From Phylloscopus collybita (lineage: Eukaryota; Chordata; Aves; Passeriformes; Phylloscopidae): 64,000 nucleotides of DNA. The notes under the pieces were generated by a model, which saw nothing but the letters and a program-made list of their open reading frames with translations, ran no database searches and had not been told where the DNA came from. This document shows, piece by piece, positions 1 through 12,800 of the stretch (positions are counted from its first letter, which is position 1; every line of letters starts with the position of its first letter). Location of the stretch: contig JAJNNQ010000005.1 in NCBI GenBank assembly GCA_027886175.1, forward strand, positions 3,770,501 to 3,834,500, in the 5' to 3' direction. A program made the translations under genes and the position numbers.

Positions 1-1240
1 CTCTGATAGTCAGGACTTTGCCAACTGCTTAAAGCTATGCAGTGGGTACTAAAAATGATCTAAGATTGGGATTTAAAAAAAAAAAAATATTGCTACTTGA
101 TTCTTCTGTGCTGTGGTCATTGAGGCTCCACATGGACCAGGCTTTTTGGGGCAGTTTGGAGAAGCAGAAGAGAACTCTACACAAGACAATCACAAAACTG
201 CTGGAGATGAGGGCTTGGTGCAAGGTGATTAGCATTAATTTCTCAGCCAGCTGATAAGAGACAGTACTGCCAGTGCCTTTTCAATGCTAGAAGAGCTGGT
301 AAGAGCCAGGCCTGGTGGTTCCTTTGGTGCCAGCCAAACCTGAGTGACCAGAAAGGCTCAGCCCACATTAACTGCAGCTGGAGTCTCCCTCTTGTTTGAG
401 CTCAGGGATGATCTGGCAGCATCCCAAAGCACCCAGCCTTTGGATGCTGGCAGCCACAAGAGTGCTCAGAAACCCATCCCTTGAGCAGCCTGGATTCAGT
501 GGGAGCTGCCCGTGCAGCTCTGAGAGCACAAACCAGCACTAAAGTAGCAAAGCATGTTATTCCAGCAGAGCAGAAACCATCAGGAGTGCCCCTGCTAGGG
601 CTGCAGAGGCAGGTTTAATGCCTCTTTTGACACACAGCAGAAGCATTAATAGGAAACAAGGAGCATTTATCAAACACCTGAAGCATTCTCCTCTGTGCAG
701 CCGATGGGAGCCAGCTGCAAATGTTTATATGTGTGCCCTTGCCGGGGAGCAGCGAGGGGTTTCTCTCCTGCTGCAAGGAAATGGTGTCAAAACTGTGAGT
801 GAGTGTGTTTGGGCTGGGGCTGCTGGGCCCACTGATCTGTGATCTGTGACCCTAGGGCTGAGCAGTGTGATGGGACATTACAGTGAGTCAGTGCTAGACT
901 GTGCCAAAGAAAGCTCAGCACAGGCTGGCTCTGGAGCCCCAGAGGGCAGAGAGCAGCTCCCCTCAGGTGTTACACCAGGCTGACTCCATCACCTCAGGCA
1001 GCAAGGGGAAATCCCAAACCAGGGATGAATTTTCACCGCAGCAGCTGGAATGCTTGCACTCGCATTCCTTGATCGCTCCTTTTCATTTTCCTGTGGGAAA
1101 TTGTAGAAAACGCCCTCCTCCTGTGCCACGTGCCCCTGGGGAGCTCCCAATCTCCCTGTGCAGCTGGGAACATCTCTTAGCAGTGGCAGGCATCTCACCC
1201 CCACAGCGTGGCCCTTGGGTACTCATGCTGTGGGAGACAG

Positions 1241-1276
1241 GAGCTGCAGGGCCCTCGGGAGCTGCAGGGCTCTTGG
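1241..1276 (+). repeat. Tandem pair of an 18-bp unit
   Basis: Two adjacent copies (1241-1258 and 1259-1276) of GAGCTGCAGGGCYCTYGG, differing at two bases. Confidence 0.8.
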
Positions 1277-4200
1277 AAGAAGCATCTTGCAGATGTCATG
1301 ATACCAGCCTGATCTGCACTGCCAGCTGTCGTGTCCCCAGGCACCTTCCCTGTAAGAGGACGTGGAGGGACGAGTGCCACAGGAGCAGCATCACCCACGA
1401 GTGCTGGGGGTGGTCACCACGTTTGTGCTCTCGCTGCTCAGCCAGGCATCAACTTCCACAGCTGCTCTCTAGATGTGATTTACAATCCTGTGCACACGTT
1501 ATTGCCATTCACCAAAAGGTATTTTGACAGGGCTCTGTGATACACTAATTAGAAACAGTCACTTAAAATCCACATCTGAAATGCATTGTGGAATTGAGGT
1601 TCAAGGAGTACAGGTTTGCTACAGACACCAGATTCCTAAGGAACAATTTCCCACACCTAAATAATGATGTTTTCCATCATGTAACATCCATTAGCTATAA
1701 CTTGGCAGTTGCATCCATCATAATATGGTATTTCGGGGAAATAAATGAGTGTATTTTTCTCTCTGAGCACCAAGGCAAAAATATCTTGCTGCTGAAATAT
1801 CGAGCAGGTTTATACAGTGAGACCAAGTGCAGATTTCTGCTCTAATACATTGATTCAGCCATTAACATACAGCACAGACTAGTCTGCTTTCTCCTAATCC
1901 TGTGACTTCAAAACTAACATTTTCATAGCTACTTCTTAATAAGGTTGCTTCTAAATCATGCAACCAGCTTTCCAGCAATGTTATTAAACAATAACAGGAC
2001 TCTGCCAGAACCAGCCTGTATCTGTGGCTGCTCCCAGCAGCTGAAGCGCTTTTTAGCCTCCTTGTCTTGGGAGGGTGTGGGCTTTCCTTTCGCTTTTTTT
2101 TTTTTTTAAAAACGCTTTTTAAAAACATTTAAATTGATTTTTTCCAAGTTCTTTCCCACCATCCGCACGTGCCAGCAGGTCCCTGATTTTCTCTTTCCAG
2201 AACGGGGGACCGGGGTGGTGCATTTCAGGCAGAAGAGTGACACAGCTCCGCACACCCATATGCTTTCCCTGTTCTCCCCGTGCCGTTGATGGGAAGAGCA
2301 TTGACATTCCCGTCGTACTCCGTCAGCGTCACTTCTGCTTTGCGCTGGAGCGGGATGCGCCGCTCCGCTGGGATGATGAGCCAAGGGAGGAGGAGCAGAG
2401 GAGTGTTTCGCTGTGCCCCGAGCAGCACCCCTCACGTGTGCCGCCCGGGTGCTGTCCCTGGGTGCCTGTCCTCTTGCGTTTTTCCAGCTGGGAAGCGGGA
2501 ATGAAGGCAGCGCTCGGCGGGAGGGATCAACCAGCAGCTGCAGCGCGGGCGGCGCAGGGAGCGCCAGGTAAAAGCTGCACCTTGCCGGGCTGAGGGCCTT
2601 CCCCCAGCACCTCCGAGCTCGGTGGGGTTTGGAGGGGATTTGCCACCCTTCGGAAGAAGGAAAGGGCTCGTCTGGGCTTGATTTAAAACTGGCCCAGGCT
2701 GTAGTTTAGCTGCATCCATGAGAGTGCTGATGTGAAACTGCTGCTCATCTGGGAGGAGGAAGAGGAGGAAGCAGCAGCTGCCAGATGGGCACTGCCTGTC
2801 CCCTGCTAGCCCCTGGCCCCTTGAGGCGTGGTGCATCATCTGCTGGGGTGCACCTGAGTTGTGGGTGAGGTGAGGAACACTGAATGAGAGTGAGCCATCA
2901 GATACAGACCACTCCTTCCGTGCTCCAGCCCCAGAATTTGCCAGCTGGGAATCCTTTCCCTGAACAACAGTGGGGAAAAAGTGCTTTGGGGATTGGGGAT
3001 TGCAGTGGAATGTCACCCTGTCTTGCTCTGGGACTGATACCCAGGAAATGTTGTATGGAAACAAATGTGTTGAGGGACGGAGAACCCTGGGATAATTGAT
3101 AAACAAACCACATACAAGCAGCACAGACTTTGGAAAATGTGCCAGGTAAAGATTTCCAGTGATATAATCACAGGATATTTAAAAAGCTTGATTCTCAGCA
3201 AGCTTAATACGAGGGCAGTTCCTGAACCTCAGCTACAAAGCGAGACCACATGCTGGAACAACACGAGCACTAATCTCAGGCTTTAATAGACTACAAGAGC
3301 TAAAAAATGCTCCTGGGACGACGGCAGCAGACACCTCATGGAGCGAGTGAGCAGCAGAGAGAAACAGGCTCTGGAATCAGCACCTTCCTCTCTCCCACCG
3401 GGTGCTGATACAGGAGATGGGGAAACACCAAGGGGATCTGCTGCTTCCCACGGTGCAGCCCCCATTGATTGCTAAAGCAATAAAATCGGCCTTTAGTCAA
3501 GCACTGCAAAGTTGCATAAAGCGTATTTGATGGATTACAGCTATCAAAACTTTTAGCGAGAGGAACAGTTACAATTAACAGGCTGCGAACAGGATCTTCT
3601 CTGCAATTTTTTCCTTGACATCATCAGTAATTACCTGCACTAAACGTGCTGCTGCTGCTGCTTGGTGGGGGCTTGTCAATCAAGAGGCAGCTCGGGCCCA
3701 GAACATCATAAATTTGCTGTCTTAAACTTTGCTGCCAGAATGAGGAAGAAGCACTGGCAGAAGGGCACGAAGCATCTGCAGGGCTGAGGATGAGGAGGGA
3801 AATTACTCCAGGGCTGTGCCACACACACCAACTGAAAATGCCAGTACTTCCAGCTCTCCAGAAGAGCCATCCCACAATTACCTTATGTGAGCCTGGCAGT
3901 TCCCTCCGCTGGAGAGATACAAGGTTATTAAGCAAATATGATTAATGAATAAAAGAACCTCTGGCATGCTGAAACGAGGCTCTGAGGCCTGTTGGGCTCC
4001 AGGAGGATTCATCAGCTTGTGCTTTGGGAACTGCGTCAGATTTCTGCAGTAATATGATTAACACGCTGTGTAATGGGCTAAATCCATCCCCAGCGTCCCT
4101 CCAGTTAAGCCTCTGTGCGGACACCTGGGATGAATTTGGCCCTTTTACAGTGGATGCACTTGACAGAGCTGGAAGAAAGAAGAGTACTGAGTTGCTACTA

Positions 4201-6769
4201 CAGCTGGGAAGGGGGATGGCAAAAAGGATGGAGAGGAGGGATGGGTCTGGGAGCGATCCAGAGCAGCCCCTGCCCTCAGCACCCTCCAGAGGCACAGGAG
4301 GGCCGTGGGTTGGAGCAGATGCACGAGGAGCCTGCGTGCCTGCTCTGCCATCCCCAGGGACAGCTGCCACTCCGTGCCACCTGCCAGCCAAAGCCCTGCG
4401 ACTTGGCCACGCTCTCCCCTGCCACGTGGAGCTGCCGTCCCCAGCTCCAGAAAACGCGGGGCTGCCAGACCTCAGCGGCTGGGGGAACGAACGGGAAGGC
4501 TGCGGAGCGCTGCCTTCCTTATCTGCGGGGCCAGATTGCGAGCAGCTGCGGGCAGATAAAGAGCGATGGAGATCGGCTGGAGGAAGGCGTTTGCTTGCCC
4601 TGCAGAGCAAACTCGCTCTCCCTTTTCCCAGCGCGCTCCGGCAGCAGCCAGGCTGCCTTCTGGGCAGGGAATCTTCTCTGCCGCAGGGGTAGAAGCAGGA
4701 GGGTGGATGATGTAAGAGCCGGAACCCGAGTGACTGATTTCAGTTTATTTGCAGAGTACTGCTTTATCTCATCCTGGCGGGCTTGCTGCTGCTTCCTATC
4801 TGCCCCAGCCCGGGCTGGGTGTCCCCCAGCACACGTGCCAGGCTTGGCCACACGTTTTGCTCCAGTACTGGAGTGCTCTTTCATGGGTAGGCTCTGTCTT
4901 GCTCTCGTGTCCTGCACTGCATTAATTGCAATATGATATTTCTTACTAGTTCCAAGGTACCTTCCATTTTGGGTAAGTTCCATGTTTTTGTGCTGTTTTA
5001 ATAATTTCCAGCAAGTGCCTTTGTTTTCCATCCTTGGATGGTTTCATCTGTGTGCTCACTGTGGTCCCTTGCAGTTCACTTCAGCCTCGTAATTCCTGAG
5101 CAAGGAATCGAGTCTTTAGAGGAGCTGCCTAGGAAGGGATTAATCGCAGCCAGACCTCGTTAAAATCCCGTTGCCACACCAATTCCCCACACTTACAGAA
5201 CCTGACCACAGTGTGAAAATTGATATTTATGCTGAGGAGTGTCAATGCACTGCCTGTGCACTGTTCCCTGATTTACTGTCCTCTGGGGGTGTGAGCTCTG
5301 GGGATGCCAGTGAGATGTGCTGGTCTATTTCCAAGCCCCCAAAAATGAAATAACAGCCCACCTGGGCCCTTCAACACCAAATGTGATCAGCACATTAATG
5401 CTGCTGGATTCTGTGGATGATCAGCCTCCAGCTTTATTGCCTGATTTCTTGCAGCCTGGTTCCTGCAACTTGTTGAACTGGGTGAAAACAGTAGCAGAAC
5501 AGCCAGATTTTGTGATAGGGATTGAAAATCTGCTTTAAATTAATTTCTCTCAGCTTGTGGTCTCCCTCTGTCCTGCTGGTTAATGGGGGACAGCCTTGGT
5601 GACAGATTTCCAAGGAGACCCAAACCATTGGGGAAAGTTTTTCCAGAGGGGACATGACCCTCCAGGATTCCTGGGGACCTGTCATTTCCCTGAGCAGCAC
5701 ATCCCACGGTTGGCTGAAGAGTGCTCCTTCCCCAAGGTCTGTAATGGGTTTCAGAGTTTGTTGAAACTGATAAAAATCTCTCTTAGCTACCAGGATTATG
5801 ACACAACAAAATAGAAAAATTTTGTGATTTTCTCTACAGTGGAAAAACTCTGCAAAATAAGTGTCTGTTGGCTTTGAAAGTCCCTTGCTCCAATACTCTT
5901 ACCAGATGGCTGACAGCTCACGGGGATGTGGCTGGTCTGTGTTTGCAACCCTTTAGCTCCCGTGGAGACGTGGCTGTTTGGTCAGGAAACAGCAGGTTCT
6001 GCCTGAGATCGTGGCTGTGGCCTCTGTGGCTTTTCAGGGTGCAGGAAGACAGAGTGGGAACCCCACATACCACACCTGGCAGGGCACAGCCTGCCCAGCC
6101 CCGTGAGATACCCAAAGCACTGCTGGGGCAGTGACACCCTGCAGCTTTTCCATGAGATGCTGCTGTGGCCTTGAAGAGCATCTTGCCAAAAAGGATGCCA
6201 AGGCACATGCACTGGAGCAGGGGCAATGAGAGTTCTAATGGTCCTGGTGTGACCAAAATGGATCTGTTAATGTAGTGCCTGCAACTAGGAAAGACAGGCT
6301 TATTTCTGTACCTCCCAGGAGACAGGCTGAAGCTATTATAAAGTTATTAAGCTATTATTATACACAGGTATTAAGGCTGAATGAAGAAGTCAAGTGATAG
6401 GAGGGCATACAAAAGAGACACCTCAGAGGTGTGCACCAGAAGCCAGGGAGAGAGGTGGGGAGGTATTTGTTGTGGGAAGGGGCTGGTGTATCTGCAGGAT
6501 CAACCAGAGCCAGAGGAGATAAACTGTAAGTCACCTCTGAGCCCCTGACAAGGTGTGCAAACCATTTTCTTCTGCCATATGGCTGATCTGTGAGGATTCC
6601 TGCAGGGAGCTGAGCTAAAGAGCCCTTGTGCTGAGGACATCCTGCTTAGCAGATCACTAAATGCTGTTGTGCTCTGCAGCATGAGCAGGGACCACCCAAG
6701 ATCCAAAACCCAGGGGAAAGCCCACCTGGACATTGTATTTGTTATGGGCCTCTGCAAGGATTATGTCAT

Positions 6770-6853
6770 AGTGTGCAAAGCTTGTGGTTTTGGTGTGATC
6801 AAGTGTGCAAAGCCTGTAAGGTTTTCCTGTAAGGAATTTCCTGTAAGGAATTC
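6770..6853 (+). repeat. Nested local tandem repeat
   Basis: AGTGTGCAAAGC occurs at 6770 and 6802, and CCTGTAAGG-type units occur at 6813-6825, 6826-6839 and 6840-6853, the last two nearly identical 14-mers. This looks like replication slippage at two periods. Confidence 0.8.
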
Positions 6854-7983
6854 AAGCAGCCAGCTGGAGGAGGGAAGCTCAGCGAGAAAGGAGGATGCCT
6901 CAAAACTCAGTGTGGGCAGCGTGCTGGATCCACTCAGGGCTTAGAAGCTCTAAACACAGTGGGATACAGCAGCTGGATCTTTTTCCAGCAGTGTGAGCAT
7001 CCACCACAGGGAGCAGAGCCAGAGCTGTGACACACAAGTGCAAAATGTTACTCAGAAAGGACAAACGGAATGTGAAAAAAACCACCAGAAACTCCCAAAG
7101 TGGGTCAAATTCCTTGATGCATCTAACAATAGATGTAGGGCGGGAAGGACGGGGTGGATTCAGTTGCGTGCCCTCCCGTGCCTCCTAAAATTTGGGCTGC
7201 GCCCTGAGCCCGAGTGCGTGGTGGTGAAATTCAAAGCAGGTGGCTGAAACTGTGGAAGCCCGGAGGCTCCAGCTCTGCCTCCTCCACCCCAGGGGGCCTG
7301 CCTGGCATAACATTATCTTCATGCCTGAGCGAGGAGGACTTGGCTTATTAAACTTGCAAACCTGCCTTGCGCTGGCCCTTGGGTCTCCAGGCCTGCCGGG
7401 TCTCTGGGGCAGGATGCTCTAATGCTCCTTTTACGCCACGTCTACCGCAACGAGGCCTCCTTAATTGGCTTGTGGTTCCCACCAGCCCTGCCAGCACGGA
7501 GCCAGCCATGGAGGAAAAGCTGCCAGCCGCAGCTCCTGCTCGCTGTTGGTGCATCATTAGCTCACATGTTGTCTCTCTCCCCGAAGACAAACACGCTGTG
7601 TAGCCAAAAAAAATGGTCTGTGGGGAGGATGCACAGCAGGATCCAAGTGCAAGAGGTAGGGGGAGCACAGGTAGTTCTCATTCCTCTGCCCCACTTGGTT
7701 TCTCCGCTCTGCCAAATTCCAGATTTTCAGTAGTATGGGGGAAACTTGCAGCGAAATATCCTTTTTTTCTTTCTCTCTGTTTTATAAGAGAACATCCTCC
7801 CCCTTCCTTGCTTTAATCACTTTAAAACAACCCTAGAGGAGCAAGACTTGGGTAAATAAATGTGGGAACCAGGGGAGTTCTTGAACTGTTAAAGAAATCA
7901 ATATAAATCAGAGTAACCTTGCCCTGATGTCTTCCTTATCACCTCTGAAGCTTTACCTGCCTTTGTCTAACAACAATCTCAGT

Positions 7984-8048
7984 TAATTAGATAATTAATC
8001 TAATTATCTAATTAGGTGGAATCACTAATAGCTATTCCACCTAATTAG
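7984..8048. repeat. Two adjacent inverted repeats
   Basis: First: perfect 14-bp arms 7984-7997 and 8001-8014 with a 3-nt spacer. Second: perfect 15-bp arms 8008-8022 and 8034-8048 with an 11-nt loop. They share 8008-8014, so the two hairpins are mutually exclusive. Confidence 0.9.
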
Positions 8049-11000
8049 GCCAGTGGCTGTATCTCAGCAGTGGTGGTTCTCTCTTTCTGGCTAACCCTCA
8101 ACCTTCTGCCATGCCTTGAAACCAGGCTCTGACACAATTCACAGCTCTTTGTTTGCTTTAACCAAAACCACCTGGAAGCAGTTTTACATTTTTTACTCAG
8201 GCTTTCCTTGAATGAAAGCAAGGTGGCCAGTTGGAAAGTAGAAAAGGAAGCTCTCAGAAGATTAATTTTTTTAGCAATGAATGCAGGAAGCTCTTCATTG
8301 TTTTAATTCATTCTCCTGATGTAAGATTAATTTTAGCACTGAACACAACAACCTGTTATGAATTGATCCTAGGGAAGTATATTGCTCTGAGGATGGGGAA
8401 GCAACATAAGTAGCTTTTTCCCCCCCTTTATTTGGACAAGTTTAGCTAACTCATGGCTGCAGTCCTAACTACAGCCTCTTCCCCGCGGAAATGCGGATTG
8501 TGCTCCCGCTGCAGCTTTCCCAATCCCTCCTCTGTGTGACAGCACCAGGGAGCTGGCAAGAATTAAAACCAGCCCAAGGCCGCTGGTCCCCTGGCAGCAG
8601 AGTCCCACAGCTCATCTCTGCAGGGATGCTGGGCTTGGCAGCCCCACGATGCTTGGTTTGGATCCCCTCTGTCCCTTCACGAGCTGTAGGTGCCTTCGGG
8701 GCTGCAAAGCTGCCATACGGCTCTCGTGGGGCTTTTTCCCTCTAATACCTAAATTGGATTGAAGGGCGTTCATGTACATTCCAAAACAAATCAGCATCTG
8801 TCTGCAAAACAGCCAGACTTGGCCCTGAGAAGAGATGGATGTGCTCACCCCTTGCACCCAGAGCTCTGCTTCCCTGGGATGATCCCACCTTATGCACCAG
8901 GAAAAGCCATTCAACATCTGAGTGGTCAGGAACTGAGACTCTTCCAGCCCCAGGAGTGTTTAATGATTCACTCCACCCCTACCTGTCACTGGAGAGCACT
9001 GCTGGATCCCCTCTGACACCTGCAGCCTTAGTGGGTACAACTTGAAGCACCACTCTGGTTGGGCTCAGAGTCACAGAGACCATGGGAACCCTGGCTGGAG
9101 TCTGGATGAGGTAAAAGGGCCAGGTAGGTTCTGCAAGAGCATTTCTGCAGTGAACCCCTTCTCTCACCTGGAAATGCTTCCTTCCTGTAGTGCTCTCAGG
9201 TTAATTCACTGCAATAGCATCCAGATCTATGATCTGGTTCTGGGGAGAGTCCTGCTCCTGCCTGCCTGGAATGATGAGCAGCTTACAAACCCACAGCTTT
9301 GGATTGGTTGGGGTTTTTTTCTATATGTATATGTAATGAAAACACCATAAAATGTCTCCTTGGGGTAGCTGGATTTTTCTTTTAGAAAAACATGTATTAT
9401 ATATATTTTTCTGAGCTGCTTGGAGCAAAGTTGTCTCAGCATTCTCATTTTGAAACCCCCATATTGAGGTGTTTATTACAGAGTCGTGAAAACCCACATT
9501 TAGTTGAAACTTGGCAAATGTTTTTTGGCTTGAAGCAAGTTTTCTTTTGAAGGAGTTTACTAGTAAGTGTTTAAGGTGTTTTTTTTTTCTTTCTCTCTAT
9601 TCTTCTTGTGAAAAAGCAACACCTTCCAGAACTGGGTTCAGAAGCAGAAGGCCAGCTCTGCAGCAAGCGTGAAAGCTGTGAGTTGAGCACAGAGCTGCAG
9701 CCATTCATGCTTTTTTCTGACATCTGTTAAGAGAATGGGAGGAAGGGAAATCAGCTGTACTCTACGAGAAAAGAAGCTTTTCTGTCGTTGTTTTGGTGAG
9801 TCCTGAGTAGCTGCACTCCCCTAGATGCTGATGATCCCAACACCAGCTGCACAGAGCACAGCATCTCTGTCTGCCTGGAGCTGGTGCCTTCACACGCCCC
9901 AGAGCAAGCCAGATCTGCTGTACCTGGGAGAAAACTGAGCGTGCAGCAGGCTTGTTGCTGTTGTGTGACTTAGATGTGTATTGAACAACAACATTCCTGA
10001 CAGGGGCTGGGATCATGTTGTTACAGTTCCACTGGAGTAACACAGCCACTGCTGCTCTGCTTTGTGCTGTGGCCTCAATATCGACGACAGCCCCTACTTT
10101 GCTTTATACTCCCAAGCTTCTCTGCTTTTTCAGATGTGCAGACCCATTCTTTCCAAAGTGGGGCTGTGCAGGTAGATAACCAAGTTTATGCAACCCCTGC
10201 TAGCAAACTGCACATCCCCCAGTGCCAGGAGCAGGAGTCACTGGTGGGAAGTTGGCTGTTGCTGTCCAGGGGAGCCCAGCCAAACTCCTCTGCCCCGTTC
10301 CAGCCTGCGAGCTGGGAGAGGGGTGAGGATGAGGATGGCCAGAGCAGACAGCCAGATCTCAGGCTGCACATCAGCAGGACCAGCCTTAGTGACTTTGTGT
10401 TTGCTTATGGTGGTGGACAAACATCTCCATAAAGGGCCAGGACCTCTCTGCTGCCTGAGCTGGTTCCTGAACTTGAACCCAAATGGGATGGCTTCTGAGA
10501 TTCTGAAATACTGCAGACAGGGGTAACACTGCAGATTGGGGTTTTTTCCCCACTTCCAGCTTCAGGCAGCAGCTAGAAGTCTCCAGAGCGAGCCTGCTTT
10601 TTCTGGCTCTACCTTGCAAACTCAGGAAGTTTGAGGAGGTCTGATAATCACCCTTACCTTGCTTATTTATCAGCTTAGTCTCCACCCGAGGGCGTTCCCG
10701 GTGCCCTACCTGAGCTGGCTTTGCTCACACCACTGTGCTGGCTGGCTGCCACAGCAGCACTCAGGTAGGAATAGACATCATTGGTACTTTTGGTCACATC
10801 CTCCTGTGCTTTTCCCATTTCTGCTCCCCTGTTGAAGATGCTTCAACAAAATGCTCTTTGTGCTGTGAGATACCAAAGGACTGCCACCACTTTGTATCAC
10901 AGGATAATTTCACTGTGGTATTTAAGATGCCTGGGTGGAATACCTGTGGTTGGACAAGTGTGAATTTGACTTTACTTGTACTGAGGCTTTTCAGCCCCTT

Positions 11001-12439
11001 CCAAAATGCATAATTCACTAAGGTGATTGAATTGCAATGTTGATTTCCTCCTCGCTCACTCACGTTATCCTAATATTTTTTTAATATATTTTATCAGGAG
11101 CGATTTTTTGATGCAGTCCTCCCAGATGTCATTGCTATGCAGATGTTACACAGATCTGCTGACCATTTTCCACTTGCTGGGTTTCACCAGTCTGTCCAAC
11201 AACTTCGTCTGTCTCCTTATCAGAGGCTTCTGTGTTCTACAAACAGCGTGGACCTAGGAGATCAAGGTGCTTTTTCCTGGTTGCCAGCATCTGGCCCAAA
11301 GGGGGAGGCAGATTTGGAGATGTTGCCTGTTTCTATGGATAATGATCAATAAGAGCCATTAGGGAGACAAGTACATACATCACTAAACTTTGACCTCTGC
11401 TCTCCAGATCAGTCCCAAGATGCCTATTCATATGCTGGTGACATCCAGATTGCGCTGTTGCAAAAGCCTCTTTGCTTGGGAAGGGATTACAGATTTAAAT
11501 TGCACAGCCTTTGCTATCTGTAGAGTACAGCATGCAGGATGCTTAGCTAGAGCCTCTAGTTTTTGTTGGCTTTCTTTACTACTCAGCCAAGTTTCATATT
11601 TAACGCTGTTGCATGCAGAGTGTTTTCTGCCTCTCTACCTTTCAGGCTGTTTTTCACTCCAGTCTGACTGGCATTTTAAGGGTTTACAGACCCTGGAGAT
11701 TCCTGGCACTGGCTGTTGCTTGCATATTGCTCCTCATCTTTCAGATCCTTTTTCTCCTACGTTGCTCCTCGGCAGGCTGTTTCTGATAGAAAGTTTTTGG
11801 CTTGCTGTTTGAAGTTCCTGATAGTCGGCATTTGATCACTTGCTAATTCAGCTCTACAACTTTTTTTCCAAAGAAACCATTTAAGACAATCTAAAAATAG
11901 ATTTTAAAAAAGAAAGAAAACTTTTAAAAAAACTCCTTATTTTGCTGAATACAGGAAGTTTTAAGTTTTCTGGGAGAAAAACCCCAGATACCAAATTTAG
12001 AAGCAAATCAGAGATCCCAGGATTTTCGAGATATCCATTTCTAGGCACAAAAGCTGGATGAAGATTTTTCTTCTCCCTGTACATCTTCCCTTCCCTTGAG
12101 AGAACATCTACTGAAATCTGCTGGCTGGGAACAAGACAGATGAGATCCTTTGGTGTGGGTGGGTGAGAAGGGAGAGACAGGACTCCGGTGACAGCATCGG
12201 GGTCTGACCTCAGCGGGGTCACAGGGGCAGAGGGACTGTGAGCTGCTCCACCGGGTGGTTCCTTCTGCGAGTGATCAAGGTCCATCTTTACATTGAGAGC
12301 CTCTGCTCCTCCCACTGCAAAGCTGTTTCTGTTCCGTGTTCCACTGAAGGTTAGAAACAGATGTCTAGTTTCCATCCCACGTGTCCAGCATGGATCAGTT
12401 GCGCTCTTCTTTCTTGTCTAAGAGCTCTTTCATTGCTCC

Positions 12440-12800
12440 AATGTGCTGCCTCCTTCCCCAATGTATTTTACAGTGGTCATATCTCCTCCTTTGTTTCCCC
12501 AGGCTGAGCAAGTTGAGTTTGTAGAGACTCCTTTCATAAAATAGGTTTTCCATTCCCCTGACCATCCCAGAAACTCCTCTCCATGCTTGTCCCTGATGGA
12601 CAAGCTTTTGTCTTCAACTGGAGAATTGTCTGAAGAATTCCAACAAGATCTTGCCTCTGCACTGTTCAGTGCCATTAAATGCTTCTCTGTATCTATTCTT
12701 TGGTACTTCTGACACCCCTGCTTGACATTGGCCTTTCCAGGAGCTGTCACACCAGTACTCAAACACCTGAGACAGGTCTTCTCCCTCCTGCAGGCCACAC
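12440..12800 (-). mobile_element. Degraded old CR1-type LINE fragment, 3' region
   Basis: On the minus strand, about 12,600 down to 12,450 reads like the CR1 3' region: GATGGTCAGGGGAATGGA, then a CTCAGCCTGG block, then GAGATATGACCACTGT..ATACATTGGGG. The rest of the span (12,600-12,800) is less certain. Divergence is much higher than in the other CR1 copies here, suggesting an older subfamily. The 122-aa minus-strand ORF over it is not a CR1 protein and is probably chance. Confidence 0.55.

Noticed and set aside
901..1527. 208-aa + strand ORF
   Set aside because: No domain, includes a local tandem repeat, and antisense frames are also open.
4115..4936. 273-aa + strand ORF in the upstream region
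   Set aside because: Overlaps other ORFs of similar length on both strands in a GC-rich pocket; no recognisable domain or exon structure.
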